Shown here one piece after another: positions 15,822 through 24,805 of a stretch of 64,000 nucleotides of DNA. The notes under the pieces were generated by a model. The model saw only the letters and a list, made by a program, of their open reading frames with translations. It did not search any database and had not been told where the DNA came from. Position 1 is the first letter of the stretch. Every line of letters starts with the position of its first letter. This stretch comes from JAEXZL01 sp049943125 (GTDB lineage Bacteria; Bacillota; Clostridia; Clostridiales; Clostridiaceae). The stretch lies in assembly GCF_049943125.1 (NCBI RefSeq), contig NZ_CP188040.1, positions 2,294,001 to 2,358,000 on the forward strand. Reading direction: 5' to 3'. Position numbers and translations under genes: made by a program.

Positions 15822-17330
15822 GTGGCAAAGGAAGAAAATAATATAGCTAATTTAGAAGAACAGTATAGCGAGCAAGAGGCTTTAAGAAGAGAAAAGTTAG
15901 CCGCTCTTCAAGCAGAGGGAAAGGACCCTTTTGATGTGTATAAGGTTAACAGAACTCATAATTCAAAAGAGATTAAGGAGAATTATGCACGTCTTGAAGG
16001 CAGTACTGTAACTATTGCAGGAAGATTACTTTCTAAAAGAGTTCAGGGAAAGGCTGGCTTTGCTGATATCCATGATAGAGAAGGAAAGATGCAGCTATTT
16101 GTTCAAATAAACAATATAGGTGAGGAAAAGCATAAGGCTTTTAAGACTCTTGATTTAGGAGACTGGATTGCTGTAACTGGTGAAGTTTTCACAACAAAAA
16201 CAGGAGAGATATCTGTAAAGATTTTCGACTATGAGCTCATATGTAAAGCTCTTAAGCCATTACCAGAAAAGTGGCATGGTCTAAAGGATCCTGATTTAAG
16301 GTACAGACAGAGAGAAGTAGACATCATAACTAATTCAGAGGTTAAGGAAACCTTCCTTAAGAGAAGCAGGATAATTAAGGCTATTAGAGAATTCTTGGAT
16401 GATAAGGGCTATTTAGAGGTTGAAACTCCTATTCTTTCTCCTATAGCAGGAGGAGCAGCGGCAAGACCATTTATAACTCACCATAATGCTCTAAATATAG
16501 ATATGTATCTCAGAATTGCCACAGAGCTATATCTTAAGAGATTAATAGTAGCAGGCTTTGAAAAAGTATATGATATGGGTAAGAACTTCAGAAATGAAGG
16601 TATTGATGTTAGACATAATCCTGAGTTCACTATGATTGAACTTTATGAGGCTTATGCAGATTACTATGACATGATGGAGATTACTGAAAATCTTATAGCC
16701 TATTCCTGTGAAAAGGTAAATGGCACCACAAAGGTTACCTATCAAGGAACAGAGATAGATTTTGCTCCACCATGGAGAAGGGTAACTATGGCTGATGCAG
16801 TAAAGGAATATGCTGGCATAGATTTCTCACAGATAGCTACTAATGAAGAAGCTCAAGCTATAGCTAAGGAAAAGCATCTTCAATTTAAGAAGGATTTAAA
16901 GAATGTAACTAAAGGTGAGGTATTAAATGCACTCTTCGAGGAATATGCTGAAGAGCACATGATACAGCCAACCTTTATAATGGACTATCCAGTAGAGATT
17001 TCTCCTCTTACTAAGAAGAAGAGAGGAAATCCTGAGTTCACTGAAAGATTCGAAGGCTTTGTCTTCGGAAGAGAAGTATGTAATGCCTACTCAGAGCTCA
17101 ATGATCCTATAGTTCAAAGAGAAAGATTCAATCAGCAGGCTAATGAAAGAGAGCTTGGTGATGATGAAGCTTATGTAATTGACGAGGAGTTCATGAGTGC
17201 CCTAGAAACAGGTATGCCTCCTACTGGTGGCTTAGGAATTGGTATAGACAGAATCATAATGTTCTTAACAGATTCTGCATCTATAAGAGATGTTATACTC
17301 TTCCCAACAATGAAACCTACTGATAATTAA
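15822..17330 (+). CDS. lysS: Lysyl-tRNA synthetase, class II
   Basis: Charges tRNA-Lys. About 502 residues. An N-terminal OB-fold anticodon-binding domain (TVTIAGRLLSKRVQGKAGFADIHDREGKMQLFV) is followed by the class II core. Motif 2 is seen as NFRNEGIDVRHNPEFTMIELYEAYADY and motif 3 as GLGIGIDRIIMFLTD near the C-terminus. GTG 15822 is chosen as start because AAGGAGG lies 6 nt upstream, directly after the greA stop. The same frame opens earlier inside greA but without a ribosome site. It is followed by a strong GC-rich terminator shared with the convergent GH29 gene. Confidence 0.97.
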   Translation: MAKEENNIANLEEQYSEQEALRREKLAALQAEGKDPFDVYKVNRTHNSKEIKENYARLEGSTVTIAGRLLSKRVQGKAGFADIHDREGKMQLFVQINNIGEEKHKAFKTLDLGDWIAVTGEVFTTKTGEISVKIFDYELICKALKPLPEKWHGLKDPDLRYRQREVDIITNSEVKETFLKRSRIIKAIREFLDDKGYLEVETPILSPIAGGAAARPFITHHNALNIDMYLRIATELYLKRLIVAGFEKVYDMGKNFRNEGIDVRHNPEFTMIELYEAYADYYDMMEITENLIAYSCEKVNGTTKVTYQGTEIDFAPPWRRVTMADAVKEYAGIDFSQIATNEEAQAIAKEKHLQFKKDLKNVTKGEVLNALFEEYAEEHMIQPTFIMDYPVEISPLTKKKRGNPEFTERFEGFVFGREVCNAYSELNDPIVQRERFNQQANERELGDDEAYVIDEEFMSALETGMPPTGGLGIGIDRIIMFLTDSASIRDVILFPTMKPTDN

Positions 17331-17336
17331 ATTATT

Positions 17337-17368
17337 TGCCCCCGATCCATAAGATCGGGGGCTTTTAC
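17337..17368. terminator. Terminator between lysS and the convergent fucosidase gene
   Basis: GCCCCCGATC/GATCGGGGGC stem, then TTTTA on the + strand. The - strand side is moderately T-rich, so it may work in both directions. Confidence 0.9.
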
Positions 17369-17392
17369 TTGAATGCAGTATAATATGAAAGT

Positions 17393-18766
17393 CTAGTATA
17401 GCTTGATTTCTTTTAATAATACCTCATCTCTTGCAGATGTTATCTGTATTTGTATTTTTAAAATTGTTGTTCTTGTATCATCTAGCAATGGATTTTGTTC
17501 TGCAAAAGGATTTTGAAGCTGACAGATTTTTTTGTATCCTATAGTAGTTCCCTGATATATAGGATACTGATGTCCACTTGGACTTCCTATTAGGATGCGG
17601 AAGCTTTCTACTCTTTGTCCCTGTGCAATATCTTCCTGTAAAACTACATATTTTATTGAATTTACTGGTTCCTGTAAGACAATATTATAAATTGGCTGTG
17701 TTATCGGTTCTCCTTGTACCTTTTCTATTGTTACAGCTATTTCTTTTCCGAATTCTGAATTCAATAATTCCTTTAGTTCCTTAAGCCTCTGAATGTCTCT
17801 TTTATCTATAAGTCCTTCTCTCGTTGGTGGAAGGTTTAAATTAAGACTAGAATTTGAACCTACACTAGCTAAATATGTCTTAAATAATCGTTCCAGGGAA
17901 TGAGGTTCCTCTTCTTCGTGCCAGAACCAGCCTGGACGAATGGAAATATCAATTTCAGAGGGGGCAAACACCAGACCTTTAGAGTACAAAATATTAGCCA
18001 TAGTCCCTAATTCCTTCTCAGTGCTATAAATCCAGGATAAGCTTCCTTGATCAGCCATGGGTCCTGCTCCCGTTTGTATCTCACCATAATAACATAATTC
18101 CGAAGGGACTACTGCCCATTCCGCATGACGAGCACTTCCAGCTTCATTTCCACACCAGCGAATATCTGGTCCAAAATCATTAAAAATTACTGCATTAGGC
18201 TGATGCTTATGTATTAAATCAAAATATCTTGGAAAGTCATATATCTGCTTCTTACCATTTGGTCCCTCACCACAGGCATTATCAAACCATACATAGAAAA
18301 TATCCCCGTATTCTGTTAAAAGCTCTGTTAACTGATTGCAAAAATAATCATTGTACTCCGGTGTACCATAATATTTTGAGTTCCTATCCCATGGGGATAG
18401 ATAAAATCCAAATTTAATTCCACCTTTTCTGCAGGCATCCGCTGCTTCTTTTACGATGTCGCCTCTATAGGGACTGTTTTTTACAGAATGCTCCGTGTAT
18501 TTAGATGGCCATAGGCAAAAACCATCATGATGCTTGGCGGTTAAAACCATTCCCTTCATGCCAGCTAGCTTAATAGCTTCTACCCATTGGTTACAATCCA
18601 GCTTTGTAGGATTAAATATCTCTGGATTCTCTGAACCATCCCCCCATTCTTTGTCGGTAAAAGTATTAGGCCCAAAATGAATAAAGGCATAGTATTCCAT
18701 TTCAAACCAATCCAATTGCTTTTTAGAAGGTCTTACATTTGCAGCTTCTTTTATAAATTTCATCAT
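17393..18766 (-). CDS. Alpha-L-fucosidase, GH29
   Basis: Retaining exo-fucosidase removing alpha-L-fucose from glycans. About 457 residues. The (beta/alpha)8 catalytic domain shows FIHFGPNTFTDKEWGDG, the AKHHDGFCLW substrate loop, GFYLSPWDR, and the nucleophile Asp ~162 in YVWFDNACGEG. The C-terminal ~100 residues form a beta domain (VNSIKYVVLQEDIAQGQRVESFRI). There is no signal peptide, so it acts in the cytoplasm. The start at MMKFIKEA is preferred because GAGAGGAG precedes it; a TTG seven codons upstream would overlap that site. It faces away from the adjacent sugar genes but belongs functionally with the GPH/ABC locus. GH29 subfamily is not determined. Confidence 0.9.
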   Translation of the reverse strand: MMKFIKEAANVRPSKKQLDWFEMEYYAFIHFGPNTFTDKEWGDGSENPEIFNPTKLDCNQWVEAIKLAGMKGMVLTAKHHDGFCLWPSKYTEHSVKNSPYRGDIVKEAADACRKGGIKFGFYLSPWDRNSKYYGTPEYNDYFCNQLTELLTEYGDIFYVWFDNACGEGPNGKKQIYDFPRYFDLIHKHQPNAVIFNDFGPDIRWCGNEAGSARHAEWAVVPSELCYYGEIQTGAGPMADQGSLSWIYSTEKELGTMANILYSKGLVFAPSEIDISIRPGWFWHEEEEPHSLERLFKTYLASVGSNSSLNLNLPPTREGLIDKRDIQRLKELKELLNSEFGKEIAVTIEKVQGEPITQPIYNIVLQEPVNSIKYVVLQEDIAQGQRVESFRILIGSPSGHQYPIYQGTTIGYKKICQLQNPFAEQNPLLDDTRTTILKIQIQITSARDEVLLKEIKLY

Positions 18767-18981
18767 ACTGATTTTCTCCTCTCTCAAGAAAGCATTCTCT
18801 CCAAAATATCAGCTTCTACATACATAATTGATGTAAGGATATCCAGCTGAGGTATATATGATATTAAAGTATCTGTATAAAAAGTTATAAATAGTAAAGC
18901 AAAATTGATTATTATTGTCAATGATATCCATTAAATATGATATGATAAACTCAATGGATTAGAAATATAGGGGGGAATACA

Positions 18982-19374
18982 ATGAGTAAAGTAATTGTAA
19001 CAACGGGAGATTTAAAAGAAGATTACGAGATACTTGGACCAGTATATTTTCAGGTATCTAATAAGGGCTTGTTTGGTAGTGCATTGAGTAATTTGGTGAA
19101 AAAATATCAAGCTCAAATCCAAGGGATGAAAAAACAAGGTGCTATGTCACAGGATAAAGCGGATTGGGGATTTTTATATGGAGAATGGTCTGTTGGACAA
19201 AGTGATTTTGAAAAAGCATTTTTTGTTGCTACAGAAGAATTAAAAAAACGAGGAGAAATGGTTGGAGCAGATGCAATAATTTGCATGCACCAAGATATTG
19301 ATATGGACACAAATGGATTTGCATATTTCTATTTACAAATGTATGGAACAGCAGTAAAGTTTAAAAAGGATTAG
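18982..19374 (+). CDS. YbjQ-like (UPF0145) heavy-metal-binding-fold protein
   Basis: A 130-residue soluble protein. The family pattern is clear: VTTGDLKEDYEILGPVYFQV at the N-terminus, the helix AFFVATEELKKRGEMVGADAIICMHQDID, and the C-terminal strand FYLQMYGTAVKF. These pentameric beta-fold proteins have no established biochemical role. An acidic/Trp-rich loop (DKADWGFLYGEWSVG) between the first strands is longer than in YbjQ itself. It has its own ribosome site (AGGGGGG), a likely upstream promoter (TTGTCA ... TATGAT) and its own terminator, so it is a single-gene unit between the fucosidase and symporter genes. No link to sugar use is evident. Confidence 0.75.
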   Translation: MSKVIVTTGDLKEDYEILGPVYFQVSNKGLFGSALSNLVKKYQAQIQGMKKQGAMSQDKADWGFLYGEWSVGQSDFEKAFFVATEELKKRGEMVGADAIICMHQDIDMDTNGFAYFYLQMYGTAVKFKKD

Positions 19375-19432
19375 ATTAGTAATAGGGTTAAATTTTTCAA
19401 GAATTTAGTTTGTTTAAGTGATAAATAATCAG

Positions 19433-19463
19433 GACGTTTTCAGCTAATGAAAACGTCTTTTTT
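19433..19463 (+). terminator. Intrinsic terminator of the ybjQ-like gene
   Basis: GACGTTTTC/GAAAACGTC stem followed by TTTTTT. Confidence 0.9.
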
Positions 19464-19632
19464 GTTATTACCCAATAATTGTAGCAGCATGTTAAATATT
19501 AATAGTATAAATTATTTATATATCAGAAAAATTTTTTAGGTATACACAAGAAAAATAAAAAAAATACTAAAAGTTCTAAAAAATATACTCATACAAAGCT
19601 TTAGAAAAGTGTTAATATTTTAACAGAAGAGA

Positions 19633-19650
19633 GATATGAGCGCTTATATC
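19633..19650. promoter_or_regulatory. Candidate operator (LacI-type palindrome) upstream of the GPH symporter
   Basis: GATATGAGCGCTTATATC is an 18-nt palindrome with one mismatched pair and a central CG, the form used by LacI/GalR-family repressors. It lies ~105 nt before the symporter start. No LacI gene is in the window. The rest of the 379-nt gap 19375-19753 holds a terminator, a weaker dyad at 19611-19624 and AT-rich sequence. Confidence 0.4.
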
Positions 19651-19753
19651 TTATAAACAGATGCACAGCATCAAAATGGCACATAGTCAAGGATTATGGT
19701 ATTTTTGAAAAGGTTAACTATTAGTTTTAAGGATAGGAAAAGAGGGATTAGTA

Positions 19754-21157
19754 ATGAGTATGCTAGATGTTAATATGGCAAAAAGAGCTGAAACTGAAAA
19801 ACCTTTTGGTATTTTAGATAAGCTTGGTTATATGTTCGGTGACTTTGGTAATGATTTTACTTTTATATTATCCAGTATGATGTTAATGAAATTTTATTCT
19901 GATGTTATGGGAGTATCCGTAGGAATAATAGGTATTATGATGATGGTTGCCCGTATCGTTGATGCTTTTACAGATGTGGCAATGGGACAATTGGTTGACA
20001 GAAGTAAACCTACAGGAAAAGGTAAATTTGCTCCCTGGCTTCGAAGAATGTGCGGACCTGTTGCTATTGCATCCTTCCTGATGTATGCAAGCTGGTTCCA
20101 GAACATGAACATGGGCTTTAAGATTTTCTGGATGTTCTTTACATACATTCTTTGGGGAAGCATATGTTATACAGGGGTAAACATACCTTATGGCTCCATG
20201 GCTTCTGCAATATCTGGAGAACCTACAGATAGAGCACAGCTATCTAACTGGAGAACAATTGGATCTGTTTTAGCCGGTACTTTCATAGGTGTTGTATTAC
20301 CTTTAATTGTATACTATACTGATGATGCTGGAAATATGGTGCTTTCAGGAAGCAGAATGTCCATTGCTGCATTAATATGCTCTATTGGAGCAGTAGCCTG
20401 CTATATGATATGCTATCACCTGACAGTAGAAAGGGTTAAGGTAGAGCAAAAGACTGAAAAGTTCAATTTAAAAGAGCTGATTAGCGGTCTTATAAAGAAT
20501 AGAGCTATGGTTGGTATAGTGGTATCCTCCTTCTGTATGCTTCTTTCTCAATTAACCTTAGCTACTATGACAACCTATGTATTCCCTAATTATTTTAAAA
20601 ATACTGCGGCGCAGTCGGCTTCAGGTGTTGTGGGAATGGTTATTACATTCATATGTGCTGCTTTCAGCGTTAAGCTCTCCCAAAGGTTTGGCAGAAAAGA
20701 GCTTGCTATCTTTAGTTCAATTTGGGGAGCGGGAGTATTCTTAGTTGCTTTCTTCTTAAAGACTACAAATGCATGGGTATTCCTAGTAATTTATGCTCTT
20801 GCATATGTTGGATTAGCCGTTTTCAGTTTAATTACTTGGGCTATGATTACAGATGTTATTGATGATACAGAGGTTCAGACAGGAGAGAGATCCGATGGAA
20901 CTATTTATTCTGTTTACTCTTTCTCAAGAAAACTAGGACAGGCTGCTTCCTCAGGAGTTGCGGGAATGCTTCTTACTGTAATCGGATATTCCCAGGCAAC
21001 GGCTTTTGAACCAGAGGTAGTAAAGGGCATATATAATATTACCTGTCTTGCTCCAGCTATTGGTTTCATACTCCTTGCTCTTTCTCTAAAATACATATAT
21101 CCTCTTAACAAAGAGAGAGTAGAAAACAATGCTAGAATTCTTGCGGAAAAGCGCTAA
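19754..21157 (+). CDS. GPH-family sugar:cation symporter (MelB/UidB-like)
   Basis: Secondary transporter of the glycoside-pentoside-hexuronide family (MFS fold), about 467 residues with 12 predicted membrane helices. The N-terminal region KLGYMFGDFGNDFTFILSSMMLMKFYSDVMG is diagnostic. The first cytoplasmic loop has VDRSKPTGKGKFAPWLRR, matching the family DRS..R.G..RPW pattern. The helix 10-11 loop has DDTEVQTGERSDGTIYSVYSF, matching D..E..TG.R..G. It probably imports a glycoside or uronide by Na+ or H+ symport. The substrate is not readable from sequence. It is followed by a hairpin and then an SDR sugar dehydrogenase, suggesting joint use of the imported sugar. An operator-like palindrome lies upstream. 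Confidence 0.92.
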   Translation: MSMLDVNMAKRAETEKPFGILDKLGYMFGDFGNDFTFILSSMMLMKFYSDVMGVSVGIIGIMMMVARIVDAFTDVAMGQLVDRSKPTGKGKFAPWLRRMCGPVAIASFLMYASWFQNMNMGFKIFWMFFTYILWGSICYTGVNIPYGSMASAISGEPTDRAQLSNWRTIGSVLAGTFIGVVLPLIVYYTDDAGNMVLSGSRMSIAALICSIGAVACYMICYHLTVERVKVEQKTEKFNLKELISGLIKNRAMVGIVVSSFCMLLSQLTLATMTTYVFPNYFKNTAAQSASGVVGMVITFICAAFSVKLSQRFGRKELAIFSSIWGAGVFLVAFFLKTTNAWVFLVIYALAYVGLAVFSLITWAMITDVIDDTEVQTGERSDGTIYSVYSFSRKLGQAASSGVAGMLLTVIGYSQATAFEPEVVKGIYNITCLAPAIGFILLALSLKYIYPLNKERVENNARILAEKR

Positions 21158-21204
21158 TAGGAATTATATTATAAAGAGTATATATAAATAATATAATAAA
21201 ACAT

Positions 21205-21247
21205 AAAAGCTATGATATCCTATATTTGAAGGTTATCATAGCTTTTT
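21205..21247 (+). terminator. Hairpin with T-tail between symporter and SDR genes
   Basis: AAAAGCTATGATA pairs with TATCATAGCTTTT. It could terminate the symporter transcript partly, letting the SDR be read at lower level. Confidence 0.75.
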
Positions 21248-21285
21248 GTTTGTGTGGAAAAGTATACATCAGGAGGATAAATTTA

Positions 21286-22086
21286 ATGGATATGAATCGA
21301 TTATTTTCGCTGCAGGGAAAGGTTGCCTTAGTAACAGGAGGAGCATATGGCATAGGATTTGCCATTGCAGAGGCTTATGGAAAAGCTGGGGCAAAAATCG
21401 CTTTTAATTGTAGAGGGAAGGAACATATGGAGGAGGCTATGAAGGCCTATGAAGAAAAGGGAATAGCTGCTAAGGGATATTTTTGTGATGTAACTGATGA
21501 AACACAGGTGCAGAATATGGTGGTTGAGATAGAAAAGGACCTTGGCACCATTGATATTCTAGTAAATAATGCAGGAATTATAAAACGAATTCCCATGATA
21601 GAGATGAAGGTAGAGGAATTTCGTCAGGTAATTGATATTGATCTTACTGGACCATTTATTGTTTCCAAGGCTGTTTTACCTGGAATGATTGAAAAAGGCC
21701 ATGGAAAGATTATCAATGTCTGTTCTATGATGAGTGAGCTGGGTAGGGAAACAGTCTCTGCTTATGCTGCTGCAAAGGGTGGACTTAAAATGCTCACCAA
21801 AAATATCGCTTCTGAGTATGGAGAATATAATATTCAGTGCAATGGAATCGGGCCAGGTTATATAGCAACCCCACAGACCGCACCACTACGAGAGCTTCAG
21901 CCAGACGGAAGCAGACATCCTTTTGATCAGTTTATTATTTCTAAAACTCCACAGGCGCGCTGGGGAACTCCAGAGGACTTAATGGGACCAGCTGTTTTCC
22001 TAGCTTCCGATGCATCTAATTTTGTAAATGGACATATTCTTTATGTAGATGGTGGGATATTAGCTTATATAGGAAAGCAGCTATAA
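21286..22086 (+). CDS. SDR oxidoreductase, gluconate 5-dehydrogenase-like
   Basis: Short-chain dehydrogenase of about 266 residues using NAD(P). The Rossmann motif TGGAYGIG sits near residue 19, NNAG near 95, and the catalytic Ser...YAAAK (Tyr and Lys) around 160. The sequence FSLQGKVALVTGGAYGIGFAIAEAYGKAGAKIAFN and the C-terminal FLASDASNFVNGHILYVDGGILAYIGKQ resemble IdnO/KduD-type sugar-acid dehydrogenases. ATG 21286 has AGGAGG 9 nt upstream; an in-frame TTG 60 nt earlier lies inside the preceding hairpin and is unlikely. Following a GPH symporter, it may oxidise or reduce a keto-aldonate or uronate. Exact substrate unknown. Confidence 0.88.
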   Translation: MDMNRLFSLQGKVALVTGGAYGIGFAIAEAYGKAGAKIAFNCRGKEHMEEAMKAYEEKGIAAKGYFCDVTDETQVQNMVVEIEKDLGTIDILVNNAGIIKRIPMIEMKVEEFRQVIDIDLTGPFIVSKAVLPGMIEKGHGKIINVCSMMSELGRETVSAYAAAKGGLKMLTKNIASEYGEYNIQCNGIGPGYIATPQTAPLRELQPDGSRHPFDQFIISKTPQARWGTPEDLMGPAVFLASDASNFVNGHILYVDGGILAYIGKQL

Positions 22087-22214
22087 GAGGATTTGATTTT
22101 ATTAAACTATTTTTTGTAACTATAGTAAAGGAATTGAGATTTTAATATAGGTTTTGAAAAGACGTAAAGAAAGCTTTACTTTACAGGTATTTAATTTATT
22201 TAAAAATTAATCAT

Positions 22215-22259
22215 AAAGCGGCTGATAATATCTGAGTATGATACTATCAGCCGTTTTAT
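22215..22259. terminator. Terminator between SDR gene and convergent regulator gene
   Basis: AAAGCGGCTGATA pairs with TATCAGCCGTTTT. T-rich on the + side and A-rich on the other, so probably bidirectional. Confidence 0.85.
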
Positions 22260-22284
22260 ACATAGGAACTTTTAAAAGATTAAG

Positions 22285-23205
22285 TTAATAAATAAAAGAC
22301 ATATTAATATCCTGTTCGTAATCACCGAAGTTCTTACCAAATAAGTTAAAGCCACCAATATATTTGGCATCTTCCATGTTCCCAATGCGTACAGTAATAA
22401 AGTCCTTTGTGCCGATTGACAAGTCTGATAAAGAAAGGGTACTACTTTCTTTATTATTGATTAAGGTATTCTTTTCTGTAACAGCAATAGTGGTTAGCAA
22501 TCCATATTGTGTACAACCATTTTCCCACCAGCTTGGGTTAAGACGTCCTCTCCGTGCTCCAAAGTCTCCTGGACAGCGCCAGCTTCCACATAGTTTGCCG
22601 TTAATCCAGATTGAAATATCTGACTTCCATCCTTCTCTGAAGTTCGGTGCTTCAGAGCAGATTTCAAAGCTAAGAAGTAGTTGCTTTAAGTTTGTCGATG
22701 GATCTAAGGTATAGGGAAATCTGTATTCTACATAACCAGAAGATGACCAAAGAAGTTGTGCGTTTACCCTTTCTGGTAGATAGAAGTCCGAAGGCCGGTC
22801 TTCATAGCCGATATGACCATTAGAGTCTACAAGACCACAGGTTGGAGTGATCTGACAATCTGTGTAGGCACCGATTGGCATTGAAACTGTAGAAATTTCA
22901 TCTACCTCTGTGCTCATGCCGTTAAGCCTTATAGTAACTAAGTCGTTTTTTCTACTGCACAATTTCATAGAACCACGGAAACCAGGCTGTTGTTCTGTGT
23001 TTATGAGATTTGCACCTTCTAAAATCCGGATATGTAAGGCTGCAGTAGAAGCAGGTATATTGAGCTTCTCTGCAATTTCGCCTATATTATAACTATTATA
23101 ATATAGCAATTTTAATATTCGGATTCTATCAGGAGAGGAAAGTGCCTTGGAGACAGAGCATAACATTTCCTCATCATCTGCATTTAGTTGAAGTATCTTA
23201 GCCAT
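22285..23205 (-). CDS. ArsR-type winged-helix regulator fused to a beta-rich sensor domain
   Basis: A 306-residue regulator. Residues ~10-90 are an ArsR-like winged helix (MLCSVSKALSSPDRIRILKLLYYNSYNIGEIAEKLNIPASTAALHIRILEGANLI). No metal-binding cysteine motif was seen in the recognition helix. Residues ~100-306 form a long beta-rich region with many aromatic residues (WSSSGYVEYRFPY, DISIWINGKLCGSWRCPGDFG, WWENGCTQYGLL), as in sugar-binding jelly rolls. It is transcribed divergently from the ABC sugar importer, so it is most likely that operon's regulator, sensing an oligosaccharide. Family assignment of the HTH is firm. The sensor function is inference. Confidence 0.82.
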   Translation of the reverse strand: MAKILQLNADDEEMLCSVSKALSSPDRIRILKLLYYNSYNIGEIAEKLNIPASTAALHIRILEGANLINTEQQPGFRGSMKLCSRKNDLVTIRLNGMSTEVDEISTVSMPIGAYTDCQITPTCGLVDSNGHIGYEDRPSDFYLPERVNAQLLWSSSGYVEYRFPYTLDPSTNLKQLLLSFEICSEAPNFREGWKSDISIWINGKLCGSWRCPGDFGARRGRLNPSWWENGCTQYGLLTTIAVTEKNTLINNKESSTLSLSDLSIGTKDFITVRIGNMEDAKYIGGFNLFGKNFGDYEQDINMSFIY

Positions 23206-23283
23206 ATAATTCCTCCAATAAATATGTTTAAATGCATTATAGCATAAAAAAATGGGAATATCTACAAAAAGATAAAGAACAGG

Positions 23284-23453
23284 AATATTGTTTTAAAACT
23301 GATAAAAACTTAAGTTTACAGAAAATATTGACATTAAATGTACATACTGATAATATATTTGTATAAAGAAACAAGATTATTGTTATAAATAATATGAAAG
23401 GAAGTTATTGAGAAAGGAAATATAAATTAAAGTAACAATAATATTGTTTTAAA
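23284..23453 (+). repeat. Three-copy operator-like motif around the ABC operon promoter
   Basis: AATATTGTTTTAAA occurs exactly at 23284-23297 and 23440-23453. A 12/14 match lies at 23376-23389. The copies flank the promoter at 23328. The last one is also part of the dyad AACAATAATATTGTT. They are plausible binding sites for the divergent ArsR-type regulator. Confidence 0.45.
23328..23356 (+). promoter_or_regulatory. Promoter of the ABC sugar importer operon
   Basis: TTGACA, 17 nt, TAATAT, giving a ~110-nt leader before the binding-protein gene. Confidence 0.75.
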
Positions 23454-23475
23454 TATTAAAAAAGGAGATAATTTT

Positions 23476-24798
23476 ATGTTCATGAAGAGAATGGTTTCCA
23501 GTATTTTACTCACCTTGGTTTTAGCAATAGGACTTATGGGTTGTTCAAATGCGGAGGTTGATAAAAATTCCTCTGATGGGAAAATTAATCTTAAATTTAT
23601 GGGATGGGGAAATGATGCGGAAGTTGCAACATTTCAGTCAATGATTGACCAATTCGAGGATATTTATCCCAATGTAAACGTTGAGTATATTGTAGTACCA
23701 AGTAGTGACTATGATACAAAGATGCAGAACATGATTGCAGCGGATGAGCAGCCAGATGTTTTTTATCTTGGAATCGATTACCTTATGAAATACGCAGCTA
23801 CAGGAAACCTATATGATTTAACAGATTATGTAGAAAATAATGATATTTTTGATGTTGATAACATATGGGAAAATGCAGTTAATATTTATAAGTATGATGG
23901 AACTGGTCTAGGTACTGGACAGATTTATGCGCTGCCTAAGGATGTAAGCGCTTTCTCCATTGTATATAATAAAGATTTATTTGAAGAAGCTGGTGTTATT
24001 CCTCCTACAGAAGAAGATCCTTGGGATTGGAACGATTATCTAGAAGCGGCAAAGAAGCTGACCAATGGGGACGTATACGGAACTGCAATGTATTCTATGG
24101 AGTCTGCAGTATGGTCTAATGGGGCAGATTGGCTTGATGACTCTACTACAGAGGTTGCTTTTACAGATCCAAAGTTTGTTGAGGCATTTCAGTTTGTAGC
24201 AGATTTGCGTAGTAAATATCATGTGGCACCGTCTTCTGCAGAGGAAGAATCCTTAAGTAGCTATGACCGTTTTATGCAGGGAAAGCTTGGTATGATGGGG
24301 GTAGGTTCATGGGCAACTGCGGATTTGTGGAATAATACTGACTTTGAGTGGGATTTGATGGACTGGCCAGTAAGTCCAAATACTGGAGAAAAGGCTGTAT
24401 GGTTTGGAAGTGCTGGACTTGCTGTTTCACCAAAAAGTGAAAATTTAGAAGCTGCTTGCAATCTAGCTGCATTCTTAGCATTTAATGAAGAAGCGCAGCG
24501 TACTAGCTATACTACAGGCATGTCTGTTCCTACATTGAAGGATATGGCTTATGGAGAGTATATGGATATGGATAAGTCTCCGGAAAATAAAAAGGCATTT
24601 TTAAATGTTTTAGAACAATATGGTAGACTTGCTACCCAGTCAAAGACATTTAACCAAGAATGGTGGAACGAATTTAACTCTGGAATTAATTCCGTATATG
24701 ATGGAGAGATATCAGCACAGGAATATTGCGATTCAGTGGCAGAGAAAGTACAGAATCTGTTGAATGAGAGTTTGGAACAGCATAAGGCACTTAAATAG
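23476..24798 (+). CDS. ABC sugar importer, extracellular substrate-binding lipoprotein
   Basis: Family 1 solute-binding protein of 440 residues. An N-terminal lipoprotein signal peptide (MKRMVSSILLTLVLAIG) ends in the lipobox LMGC with the modified Cys at ~23. The mature part shows the family features LKFMGWGNDAEVATFQSMIDQFEDIYPNVNVEYI, QPDVFYLGIDY and ALPKDVSAFSIVYNKDLFEEAGV. Aromatic-rich stretches fit an oligosaccharide ligand. It captures sugar outside the membrane for the two permeases that follow. A perfect 40-nt stem-loop just downstream probably raises its mRNA level relative to the permeases. The transporter ATPase is not in this window; clostridia often share one (MsmK-type) encoded elsewhere. 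Confidence 0.94.
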   Translation: MFMKRMVSSILLTLVLAIGLMGCSNAEVDKNSSDGKINLKFMGWGNDAEVATFQSMIDQFEDIYPNVNVEYIVVPSSDYDTKMQNMIAADEQPDVFYLGIDYLMKYAATGNLYDLTDYVENNDIFDVDNIWENAVNIYKYDGTGLGTGQIYALPKDVSAFSIVYNKDLFEEAGVIPPTEEDPWDWNDYLEAAKKLTNGDVYGTAMYSMESAVWSNGADWLDDSTTEVAFTDPKFVEAFQFVADLRSKYHVAPSSAEEESLSSYDRFMQGKLGMMGVGSWATADLWNNTDFEWDLMDWPVSPNTGEKAVWFGSAGLAVSPKSENLEAACNLAAFLAFNEEAQRTSYTTGMSVPTLKDMAYGEYMDMDKSPENKKAFLNVLEQYGRLATQSKTFNQEWWNEFNSGINSVYDGEISAQEYCDSVAEKVQNLLNESLEQHKALK

Positions 24799-24805
24799 TA
24801 AGAAG

